Of a stretch of DNA of 21,797 bases, positions 7,161-12,839 are shown one piece after another. Positions within the stretch are counted from its first letter, which is position 1, and each line of letters opens with the position of its first letter. The notes under the pieces are model-generated. The model searched no databases. It saw nothing but the letters and a program-made list of their open reading frames with translations, and was not told the origin of the DNA. The position numbers and the translations under genes are program-made. This stretch comes from JBOGXA01 sp050694175 (GTDB lineage: Bacteria; Actinomycetota; CADDZG01; WHSQ01), in assembly GCA_050694175.1 (NCBI GenBank), contig JBOGXA010000029.1, positions 1 to 21,797 of the forward strand, in the 5' to 3' direction.

Positions 7161-8052
7161 CGATCTCTTCGTTCCCGCCGCCACACGACTCGTTCTCGCG
7201 CTTGCGGGGGGGCTTTGCGCCATCTTGATTGCCGAGCGGCATCACCTGCGTGAGTTGACCGGCCGGGTGCTGTTTCTCCGTTGGCGCACGTGGGCGCTCA
7301 GTGCGCCGCTTTTTGGAGCGGCCGCATTGGGACCGGCTCCCTTCGCCGTCGTCTTCGTGATGGGGCTGTCGTTCCAGGGGATGCGTGAGTACGCCAGGCT
7401 CGTGAACCTTCCCGCGTCCTATCGACATGCCCTATACGCGGCCGGCCTTGCAAGCGCACCGATAGCACTCGCGTCTATGACCGTGTGGCGGGCGATGCCT
7501 CCGATGTTGTTGCTTGCGGCGACGCTGACGCCCCTGCTGATGCAGGACGTCGAGGAGGGGATCAAGCGTCTGGCGCTGGCAAGCCTCGGCTTCGCCTACA
7601 TCCCGTGGCTGTTGACCTATCTGCTCTTGATACGCGAGCACGTTGTGGGTGGCCCCACCATCCTTCTTGCTCTTGGGATGTCGGTTGCGCTGAGCGATGT
7701 CTGCGCCTTCGCCATCGGCAAGCTGTTCGGTAAGCATCCACTCGCCCCCAAACTCAGTCCCGCCAAGACGGTGGAGGGGCTGATCGGCAACGTCGCCGGT
7801 GCGTACCTTGGCTTCGGAATCATGGCGTTCGCCCTTCCACCGAGCCTCAACATTGTGGTCGCATGGCTCCTTCCCCTTGTGGTTGCGGCCGGATGTGTGT
7901 GGGGAGACCTCGTCGAGTCCTTGCTCAAGCGTCAGTTCGGCGCAAAGGACGCGGGAGTGTGGCTCCCGGGCTTCGGTGGCTTGCTCGACCGCATCGACTC
8001 GTTGCTCGTCGCGTTGCCACTCGCATACACGGTCCTGGTGATCTTCGGATGA
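7150..8052 (+). CDS. CdsA-like phosphatidate cytidylyltransferase, YnbB-like
   Basis: A 300-residue polytopic protein of the CDP-diacylglycerol synthase family, which makes CDP-diacylglycerol from CTP and phosphatidate. The C-terminal signature is present as SLLKRQFGAKDAG, then LPGFGGLLDRIDS (residues 257-284), with the acidic helix GDLVES before it; LSPAKTVEG (202-210) matches the family's SPKKTxEG element. Two positions differ from the consensus: the histidine of the PxHGG motif is phenylalanine (F275) and one lysine of SPKKT is alanine (A205). Pairing with a YnbA-like enzyme mirrors the ynbA-ynbB order of enterobacteria, so it is likely the dedicated partner of that enzyme and not the housekeeping cdsA. 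The altered residues make activity uncertain. Confidence 0.87.
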   Translation: MFANDLFVPAATRLVLALAGGLCAILIAERHHLRELTGRVLFLRWRTWALSAPLFGAAALGPAPFAVVFVMGLSFQGMREYARLVNLPASYRHALYAAGLASAPIALASMTVWRAMPPMLLLAATLTPLLMQDVEEGIKRLALASLGFAYIPWLLTYLLLIREHVVGGPTILLALGMSVALSDVCAFAIGKLFGKHPLAPKLSPAKTVEGLIGNVAGAYLGFGIMAFALPPSLNIVVAWLLPLVVAAGCVWGDLVESLLKRQFGAKDAGVWLPGFGGLLDRIDSLLVALPLAYTVLVIFG

Positions 8053-8162
8053 GTGGTCGTCTCGACGAGCGCGGGCATTGCCTCCAGGCGGCGTCGCCGC
8101 AGGCGATGCCGACGAGTAGGAAGGCCTCTTCAGAGGCCGTCCCGGGGAGGGAGCAAAGATGA
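8049..8162 (+). CDS. Possible 37-aa ORF linking the CdsA-like and YqaA-like genes
   Basis: A short frame begins with an ATG that overlaps the CdsA-like stop (ATGA at 8049-8052) and ends with a TGA that overlaps the start of the next gene (ATGA at 8159-8162). The product (MSGRLDERGHCLQAASPQAM and 17 more residues) is polar and matches no family I know. A hairpin at 8122-8138 lies inside it. Double stop-start coupling argues for translation, but such overlaps also arise by chance, and the next gene has its own GGGAGGGAG ribosome site. Confidence 0.3.
   Translation: MSGRLDERGHCLQAASPQAMPTSRKASSEAVPGREQR
8123..8138 (+). other. Hairpin between CdsA-like and YqaA-like genes
   Basis: The arms GGCCTC and GAGGCC pair perfectly around TTCA. 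No T-run follows, so it is more likely an mRNA-processing or translation-modulating structure than a terminator. It lies about 11 bases before the ribosome site of the next gene. Confidence 0.35.
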
Positions 8163-8748
8163 GAACGGTCGTCCGAAGCCCCGCTTTCGTAAGGGTCGAA
8201 TCGTTCGCACACTCGCGGGCTGCCCTCGCGGCGATGAGCATGTGGGCCTTCGCCGAGGGTCTCGCGTGGCCGGTCATCCCCGACTTTTTCATCTTCCCGC
8301 TTGCGCTTGCCGCACCCCGGCGCGGTGCGGCGTTCTTTTTAGTGGCGCTGGCCGGATCGGTGAGCGGCGAGCTACTTGCATACCTCGGGGGCGGTACCCC
8401 TTACGGCTCCGAGCTGCTGGGAGCCGCCCCGCTCGTGACCGAGCGCATGGTCGATGCGGCGCGATCGGCTCTCCAGGATGACGGAGCCGCCGGACTCCTC
8501 TCTCAGCCGCTTTCGGGCATCCCCTACAAGGTGTTCGCCTCCCAGGCCGAGCCGGCCGGCCTCGGGCTCCCCGAGTACCTGGGGATGAGCGCGCTCGCCC
8601 GCGGGGGCCGGTTTCTTGTGGTCACAGTCGCGCGACCGGTGGGATCCTGCTGCAGCGGGTGTGGGAGAGGTTCTTTGGGACGTTCCTGGTCCTCTACACC
8701 CTCGGATTCGCGGTGGGGCTTGCAAGGGCCCTGAATCACTGGCGGTGA
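8159..8748 (+). CDS. YqaA/VTT-like membrane protein, frameshifted near the 3' end
   Basis: The first ~158 codons encode a membrane protein with the layout of the YqaA group related to DedA/VTT proteins: AFAEGLAWPVIPDFF, then LAAPRRGAAFFLVALAGSVS and SGIPYKVFASQA. After VVTVAR the original frame turns into a Cys/Ser-rich, non-membrane tail ending at 8734. The overlapping frame from 8635 instead reads TGGILLQRVWERFFGTFLVL followed by YTLGFAVGLARALNHWR and stops at 8748, an obvious natural membrane C-terminus. A single base is missing near 8630-8635 (frame 2 to frame 1). This is either a recent inactivating mutation or a sequencing/assembly error. It is the last gene of the lipid operon; VTT/DedA relatives are linked to lipid flipping, which fits the context. 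Confidence 0.75.
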
Positions 8749-8764
8749 GAGGCGGGGCCGCCTC
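8749..8764 (+). terminator. Terminator-like hairpin after the lipid operon
   Basis: GAGGCGG pairs with CCGCCTC across a 2-base loop (or 6 bp with a 4-base loop), immediately after the restored stop of the YqaA-like gene. No U-tract follows, so if it ends transcription it does so weakly or with help. Confidence 0.35.
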
Positions 8765-8967
8765 GGTATCCGATCCCGAACCGAACTCACTCACCTTGCC
8801 TCTGAGGGGAAACTCATCAAAACTAGCCCGCAACGGGGGGACGGTGACTGATTTTGAATGGGTCGTTGAAAGGGCGTCTTCCCGACAAAGGGGTGACCGG
8901 ATGATCCCAAGCGGGAGTGATATCGAATCAATTCAAGCGGGTCCGGCTATGAGGGAGGGAGGCAGGC
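8765..8967. other. Gene-free stretch before the VOC gene
   Basis: Two hundred bases with no convincing coding frame. Several small pairings are visible (TGAG/CTCA near 8799-8814, CCCG/CGGG near 8828-8839). They do not add up to a riboswitch class I recognise. It probably holds the promoter and leader of the VOC gene, but no clear -35/-10 pair stands out. Confidence 0.3.
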
Positions 8968-9360
8968 ATGGGGATTCAGGGCGTTCACGTTGCGCTGACG
9001 GTCAGTGATCTGTCGGTTAGCGGGCCGTGGTACCAGGATCTCTTCGAGGGTCAGAAGGTCTTCCAGGGACCCGACGAGGTCAGCGAGGTGGAAATCTATA
9101 TGGTTCCAGACAGCTTGTTGCTGGGGCTGCGTCAGCACAAAGGAACTCCGACGGGAGACACGTTCTCGCATGAGCGTTGCGGGCTCGATCACTTTGCGAT
9201 GCATCTGGAGAGCACGGCTGATCTTGACCGGTGGAAGTCAAGGTTAGAAGAGGCAGGTATCGATCACTCCGGCATCGTCGAGAGTCCCTTTGGACATCAC
9301 CTTAATTTCAAGGATCCGGACGAGATCGCACTCGAGTTTTTCGTGGCCGCTCCTCAGTAA
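8968..9360 (+). CDS. VOC-superfamily (glyoxalase-like) protein
   Basis: A 130-residue single-chain member of the vicinal-oxygen-chelate fold. It opens with GVHVALTVSDLSVSGPWYQD, the classic first beta-alpha unit with a potential metal-binding histidine (H7). A second unit begins LDHFAMHLES (H75, about residues 73-82) and it ends with HHLNFKDPDEIALEFF, in which the DPD...E pattern supplies the usual final glutamate (E123 or nearby). A strong GAGGGAGGGAGG ribosome site precedes the ATG. The family includes lactoylglutathione lyases, ring-cleaving dioxygenases and antibiotic-resistance proteins; which reaction applies cannot be told. It stands alone between the lipid operon and the cold-shock gene. 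Confidence 0.88.
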   Translation: MGIQGVHVALTVSDLSVSGPWYQDLFEGQKVFQGPDEVSEVEIYMVPDSLLLGLRQHKGTPTGDTFSHERCGLDHFAMHLESTADLDRWKSRLEEAGIDHSGIVESPFGHHLNFKDPDEIALEFFVAAPQ

Positions 9361-9440
9361 GAACGCCTGCCCGCGGTCAAGAGGCATGCCAGAGAACCTC
9401 CCATCGCGCCTTCGTGTTAGACTGCTAAATAATAAGCACG

Positions 9441-9457
9441 CTCAACCGAACGTTGAG
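9441..9457 (+). promoter_or_regulatory. Inverted repeat in the cold-shock gene leader
   Basis: CTCAAC and GTTGAG form perfect arms around CGAAC, about 70 bases before the cold-shock start. A very AT-rich TAAATAAT sits 8 bases before it (9426-9433) and could be a -10 box, which would place the hairpin at the start of a long leader of the kind common on cold-shock mRNAs. It could instead be an operator. Confidence 0.4.
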
Positions 9458-9525
9458 TAATCGAGTTTGGGCACGTAAGGCGCCTTTCTTGACATCGTTC
9501 ATTAGGTCAGGGAGGTGTTTTTTTT

Positions 9526-9732
9526 ATGGAGAATGGAATCGTCAAGTCCTTCGACGAAGCCAAGGGTTATGGCTGGATCGTCCCGAGCGACGGCACGAAG
9601 GATCTTTTCGTGCACCAGCGCAACATCATGGGCGACAACGTCAGGACGCTGCCGCTCGACGCGAAGGTCACATTCGAATCGCGTACGAACGACAAGGGGC
9701 TCGAGGCGATCAACGTATCGCTGAGTAAGTAG
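9526..9732 (+). CDS. CspA-family cold-shock protein
   Basis: A 68-residue single OB-fold nucleic-acid-binding protein of normal length. RNP1 is present as KGYGWI (residues 13-18; KGFGFI is usual) and RNP2 as LFVHQ (27-31). The family acts as an RNA chaperone that melts mRNA structure in the cold or during growth. A strong GGGAGGTG ribosome site is separated from the ATG by eight consecutive T residues, an unusually soft, unpaired spacer. The leader upstream holds an inverted repeat. A GC-rich stem-loop follows the stop. Confidence 0.93.
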   Translation: MENGIVKSFDEAKGYGWIVPSDGTKDLFVHQRNIMGDNVRTLPLDAKVTFESRTNDKGLEAINVSLSK

Positions 9733-9738
9733 TCCAGC

Positions 9739-9778
9739 CACGACAAGCGGGGGGCCCCAGGGGGTTCCCCGCCTCGTG
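9739..9778 (+). terminator. Stem-loop after the cold-shock gene
   Basis: CACGA pairs with TCGTG at the base and GCGGGG with CCCCGC higher in the stem, with small internal bulges, starting 7 bases after the stop. No T-run follows. It is probably a terminator or a 3'-end stabilising structure. Confidence 0.5.
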
Positions 9779-10020
9779 CGCGCACATTTGAGCCGAAGTG
9801 GAATCAGCATTAGTTTCACACCTCGGTGTCGGTGACTTCCGAACCTTTGGGAGAGCAGCCTCAGCGGCGTGCTATTGCTATTTCTCAGAAAGAGAGGACA
9901 CTTAAATCAGGAAGGTTCATAGCTACGACTTGATCGAGCTGTGTCCGCCAGTCTTCGCCTGTGGCCAAACAACCCTCTCGGACACTGACGCATCGTAGAC
10001 GCGATCGGGAGGGAGTCACC
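9779..10020. other. Gene-free stretch before the small-gene cluster
   Basis: About 240 bases with lower GC than the flanking genes. An open frame running into the next gene from 9961 has no ribosome site and is not called. A promoter for the orphan cluster probably lies here, but I cannot pick a box with confidence. Confidence 0.3.
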
Positions 10021-10242
10021 GTGGCGATCGATACACTTGTTTGGCACATACCAGTGGATGTGAGCGACGTGAAGCACGCTCTGGAGATCGAGAAGGAACT
10101 CGATGGGGAGCGGGCCCTCGATGGGGAGCGGGCCCTCGATGAGGAGCTGATTCTCGAGGAGTCAGAGGCGCTGGAACCGGCAAGAGATCTTAAACACTTA
10201 TTCCGGTCCGACGATCATCTCCAGCCAGAGAGCAAAGAATGA
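10021..10242 (+). CDS. Small acidic protein with an internal LDGERA duplication
   Basis: A GTG start with a GGGAGGGAG ribosome site gives 73 residues. The N-terminus (VAIDTLVWHIPVDVSDVKHA) looks ordered, then a strongly acidic, helix-prone region follows in which LDGERA occurs twice in a row and a third, diverged copy reads LDEELI. The DNA duplication is exact (18 bp, 10099-10116 and 10117-10134), so it is recent. The stop overlaps the next start by ATGA. I do not recognise a family. First of a run of orphan genes. Confidence 0.6.
   Translation: MAIDTLVWHIPVDVSDVKHALEIEKELDGERALDGERALDEELILEESEALEPARDLKHLFRSDDHLQPESKE
10099..10134 (+). repeat. Exact 18-bp tandem duplication inside a coding region
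   Basis: Two identical in-frame 18-base units (10099-10116, 10117-10134) encode LDGERA twice; a partial third unit follows. The length is a multiple of three, so the frame is kept. Slippage could change the copy number. Confidence 0.9.
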
Positions 10243-10529
10243 CCCTCAACACTCGGCTCGCCGGCCAGGTTCACCTCTGGCTCATAGCTGAAAGCAAGAA
10301 TTGCCGTTCGGAAAGCGATCTCGACGGTGCCTACGAGCGTTTTCTCGAGAGATGGCCACGAGTGCAACCCGACGTTCTGCAGTATGTCTCCCAGATGCTA
10401 AGTGCGGAGTTACGCGTTCGAACCTTCAGGTCCTCCCAGATCCTCGATCGCGTTCGGGATCGAATCACACAGAGCCCCAGTCTTCGACGCCGGTGGTGGC
10501 AGATCGGTTGGGTGGGTTCTCGAGCGTGA
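10239..10529 (+). CDS. Hypothetical 96-aa protein, coupled to the preceding gene
   Basis: Starts with an ATG overlapping the upstream stop (ATGA). The product is largely helical and charged: VHLWLIAESKNCRSESDLDG, then AYERFLERWPRVQPDVLQYV, and an arginine-rich end (LRRRWWQIGWVGSRA). No signal peptide or membrane segment is seen. I recognise no family. The coupling and good codon usage support a real gene whose product may work with the acidic protein before it; the basic C-terminus and the acidic partner make a complex conceivable, as inference only. Confidence 0.55.
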   Translation: MTLNTRLAGQVHLWLIAESKNCRSESDLDGAYERFLERWPRVQPDVLQYVSQMLSAELRVRTFRSSQILDRVRDRITQSPSLRRRWWQIGWVGSRA

Positions 10530-10605
10530 CTGGCTTTAGCAACGGCATTGGACTCTGCCTTAAGGATGCTGGCGTTAAAAGAAGACTTTGATAGGAAGGC
10601 GAACC

Positions 10606-10959
10606 GTGGTTACAACCGTCGAACCTAGGAAGAAGGCATCCAACGCCTCGTCAGCTCAGGTCCGAACTAAAGCGAACGTCGTTGCTCTCAGGGTAGCCCC
10701 GCAACGTGACGACTCGAAAGAGATGCCGCGAGTCCCAAAGACAGACAAATCCACTTTCTCCGATAGGCGGCGACTAACAACCAGACATCCACCCAGCTGC
10801 AGCCGTTGTCGTCATCACGTCAACCCGGAATTCATGGAAGTCATGGTCGATCGAAAGGTATGGGTCTTTTGCGGAAAACGTTGTCGGCTGCAGTGGAAAG
10901 TCGAACGTTCCCCTTTGTGGAAAGCGGAGTTGCCCGAGCGAACGAGATCGCGATCATGA
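10606..10959 (+). CDS. Small zinc-ribbon-like protein (CxxC...CxxxC)
   Basis: The GTG at 10606 is chosen because AGGAAGG lies six bases upstream; a TTG at 10588 in the same frame has no such site. The 117-residue product has a basic, disordered first half and then CSRCRHH followed 20-odd residues later by VWVFCGKRCRLQW. Four cysteines spaced CxxC...CxxxC with an aromatic before the second pair recall TRASH/MYM/YHS-type treble-clef zinc fingers. A nucleic-acid or metal-binding role is likely, but the family is not certain. The stop overlaps a small downstream ORF by ATGA. Confidence 0.6.
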   Translation: MVTTVEPRKKASNASSAQVRTKANVVALRVAPQRDDSKEMPRVPKTDKSTFSDRRRLTTRHPPSCSRCRHHVNPEFMEVMVDRKVWVFCGKRCRLQWKVERSPLWKAELPERTRSRS

Positions 10960-11165
10960 AACGGCATATCAAATGGATAGGGTCATGGATGGTTCGTTGC
11001 CGAGATCTAACGAGTGAAGACGAGCGACTCGGCTACTCAGTCGATCCTCATGCAGACGGTAACGAACGTGCCGATAGCCGGATCCAGGTACGCCAACCGG
11101 ATGACTCCATACTTCGTTCTGGTCCTCCCGACATCCATGCTGCTGATCATGCGCCTCGTCGGTAA
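10956..11165 (+). CDS. Possible 69-aa ORF, uncertain
   Basis: Begins with an ATG overlapping the zinc-ribbon gene stop (ATGA). The product (MKRHIKWIGSWMVRCRDLTS and 49 more residues) is basic at the start and low in complexity later, with no recognisable domain. A competing frame from a GTG at 11014 runs into the DUF2630 gene. The ATGA overlap is the only support. Confidence 0.25.
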   Translation: MKRHIKWIGSWMVRCRDLTSEDERLGYSVDPHADGNERADSRIQVRQPDDSILRSGPPDIHAADHAPRR

Positions 11166-11175
11166 AGGGGAGTCC

Positions 11176-11418
11176 ATGGAAGACAGAGACGTTCTTGAGT
11201 GGGTACGCAAGCTGATGGATGAGGAACACGAGCTTCTTAAGGAGGAAACGCGACGAGGCGCCAGCGAAACCAACCGAGAGCGACGCCGCCAAGTCGAAGA
11301 GTATTTGGACCAGTGCTGGGACCTGCTTCGTCAACGCCGTGCGAAACGCAGCGCGGGGCTCGATCCGGAATCCGCGAGCGTTCGAGACGTAGAAATGGTT
11401 GAGCACTACGAGCAATAG
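11176..11418 (+). CDS. DUF2630 family protein
   Basis: An 80-residue helical protein. LVxEEH-like LMDEEHELLKEE (about residues 13-24), LDQCWDLLRQRRAKRSAGLDP (about 44-64) and the final VRDVEMVEHYEQ match the DUF2630 family as I know it: short proteins of about 80 residues, mostly in Actinomycetota, of unknown function. The frame is open upstream to 11014, but AAAGGGGAG directly before the ATG at 11176 and the family length fix the start. This is the one recognisable member of the orphan cluster and the best taxonomic pointer in the window. Confidence 0.85.
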   Translation: MEDRDVLEWVRKLMDEEHELLKEETRRGASETNRERRRQVEEYLDQCWDLLRQRRAKRSAGLDPESASVRDVEMVEHYEQ

Positions 11419-11500
11419 AGGAACAACGCTAGTGAGTTGCCGGAAGGCGAGTGAGAGTTTGGTATCCTACCACCGATCTCGAGGAGTCACATTGTTGTTG

Positions 11501-11992
11501 ATGCCCATCCCGCTGGGTGAACGTCGCTCTAGCGGCATGTCAGCCCCACATTCCATATACCCGGGCGAGAGTCACCTGTTGGTCAACGTCACCGTTACTG
11601 CGATGAAAGAGGGCTGTGCCCTTGGCCTCGTCCTAGAGCATCTCGACGAAACGGGCGCCCCGATTGCCGCCGAGAACGTGGCGACCTACGTGGCCCCCCG
11701 CACTCACCAGCGCATCGCAGCGGTCAAGGGATGCATGGTGAGGATCAAGTGGATACTGACAGGAGAGAGGCCCTCATCCACCTTCGGCGTGATCACAGAG
11801 GGAATCTCATCCAACCGGACGGCAACGACAAAGGACAAGGCGGGCGAGGACCCCAACTCTACGCAGTCTTTCGGCGTAGACCTCACCACCTTCCAGGGAC
11901 TCAGGGAGTATCTGAGCTGCATGACGCCACAGGCAAAGGGGCCAGGGCCGAAACGATCCGTCAGCACAATTGACCGGGGGCCCGGAAACTAG
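11501..11992 (+). CDS. Hypothetical beta-rich protein, about 163 aa
   Basis: The product has alternating hydrophobic strands (HLLVNVTVTAMKEGCALGLV, later NVATYVAPRTHQRIAAVKG and CMVRIKWILTGERPSSTFGV) like a beta-sandwich or barrel, and a polar, probably disordered tail after about residue 115. The start is uncertain: GAGGAG at 11481-11486 sits well for TTG codons at 11492 or 11495 in the same frame, while the ATG at 11501 is 14 bases away; another ATG is at 11537. No signal peptide or membrane helix is seen. I do not recognise a family. It ends the cluster of small orphan genes. Confidence 0.5.
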   Translation: MPIPLGERRSSGMSAPHSIYPGESHLLVNVTVTAMKEGCALGLVLEHLDETGAPIAAENVATYVAPRTHQRIAAVKGCMVRIKWILTGERPSSTFGVITEGISSNRTATTKDKAGEDPNSTQSFGVDLTTFQGLREYLSCMTPQAKGPGPKRSVSTIDRGPGN

Positions 11993-12068
11993 ACGTGTTC
12001 CTACGAGGTAACGCTAAAAACACCCTCGTGACCCCAATGCTTAGTGCGACTAGATCCCTTAGGCGACC

Positions 12069-12346
12069 GTGCCATGGGCTCTGACCAGGAGCTCGAAGCC
12101 AAAACCGCAAATCCTGGTCCTCGACCTGGCCGAGAGCCCAGACCCCGATGTCGAGACCCTCGACAATCTGGGCGATCTTGCCGCCGCCTTGGCCGCCGAC
12201 GACATCCGGCTTCGGTTGACGTCTGTCCGCGCTCCGGCCATGGCCCTCCTGCGAAGGCCGGCGTCACCGCGCGCGCCGATGTGGCGCCGACCATCGATAC
12301 CGTGGCCATCCGGCCCCAGGCCGGCCACGGGCCGGGCCATTCATGA
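12069..12346 (+). pseudogene. Remnant of a STAS domain (SulP-type transporter C-terminus)
   Basis: One frame gives ILVLDLAESPDPDVETLDNL and then GDLAAALAADDIRLRLTSVR APAMALLRR. From about 12257 the sense continues in another frame as AGVTARADVAPTIDTVAIRP and ends at 12346. Joined, these read as the STAS domain at the end of SulP anion transporters: strand VLDL, acidic DxD turn, helix, strand, then the LLRRAG and PTID elements. The membrane part and the first STAS strand are missing and at least one base has been lost, so this is a dead fragment. It lies about 140 bp left of the first tRNA-Thr half and may mark the edge of the region disturbed by insertions. Confidence 0.65.
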
Positions 12347-12360
12347 TGGGTAGGGGAGGA

Positions 12361-12390
12361 ATCCGCCCAGATGCCCCCCTGTATCATCCT
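12361..12390 (+). repeat. 30-bp box upstream of the first tRNA-Thr half (copy 1)
   Basis: Matches 20267-20296 at 25 of 30 positions and ends in the shared TGTATCATCCT. Both copies lie about 100 bp before a tRNA-Thr 5' end (97 and 103 bases). So some of the DNA upstream of the intact tRNA is also present, diverged, beside this tRNA fragment. Confidence 0.7.
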
Positions 12391-12486
12391 TGGTCGTGGC
12401 TCAGGCGGCGCGGAAATGGATCCCCGGGCTGCTGGAAGAGAAGCTCGAGGTGGAGGAAAACGGCAGTTTCGGAGTGCTTTTTGCTC

Positions 12487-12624
12487 GCCCCCTTAGCTCA
12501 GACGGCAGAGCGTCTCCATGGTAACCATCGGCCACTTTGCGTTGTGCGACCTGCGAAAGAAGCACTGCAGCCAACGAGCGAGATCGGCAAGATTAACTGC
12601 TCAATTTCTGTCACTCCATGCCCC
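12487..12624 (+). repeat. tRNA-Thr 5' half plus 100-bp module end (direct repeat, copy 1)
   Basis: Positions 12487-12524 are identical to nucleotides 1-38 of the intact tRNA-Thr(GGT) and stop exactly at the end of the anticodon loop. The next 100 bases are unrelated to the tRNA 3' half but match the sequence after the second copy at 16305-16404 with 4 differences. No complementary acceptor strand follows, so it cannot fold as a tRNA. Best read as an attachment-site remnant: a displaced 5' half followed by the end of an inserted element. Confidence 0.85.
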
Positions 12625-12625
12625 C

Positions 12626-12839
12626 GCACGCGTACAGCTCGAACGCGTGGAGCCGGGATTCGGGGATGGGTATAGGAGCGGCCGACTTCCACTATCCGCA
12701 AGAGATTCGGGCTCGGCGAAAACCCGCGCAGCCTCAAATTCGTAGTCCCTGGGGAAGGGGCGTCGTTCGGGGGCACGCGGCTATTTCCTGTTAACGCGCG
12801 GGGTCCATCGGTGTTGCTAGTGACGCAAGGGGGATCGCA
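12626..12839. other. Short gene-free region with a peptidase-like scrap
   Basis: Positions 12626-12646 are identical to 16877-16897 inside the metallopeptidase gene of the second module. On the minus strand they encode AFELYAC in the frame used by the peptidase. Around it only SRLH/NRFT-type weak similarity remains. The rest should hold the promoter of the sugar dehydrogenase gene; I see no clear boxes. Confidence 0.5.

Noticed and set aside
8620..8640. Programmed -1 frameshifting in the VTT-like gene
   Set aside because: No slippery heptamer (X XXY YYZ) or downstream pseudoknot is apparent at the junction. A simple base deletion or sequence error is more economical.
8765..8967. A riboswitch upstream of the VOC gene
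   Set aside because: A few short pairings are visible, but no conserved core of a known class (cobalamin, SAM, c-di-GMP, glycine) could be matched.
10099..10134. CRISPR-like or satellite repeat
   Set aside because: Only two units with no spacers, inside a coding frame. No CRISPR array was seen anywhere in the window.
12487..12624. Additional functional tRNA-Thr genes at 12487 and 16267
   Set aside because: Both lack the anticodon-stem 3' strand, the T arm and the acceptor 3' strand. The following sequence cannot replace them.
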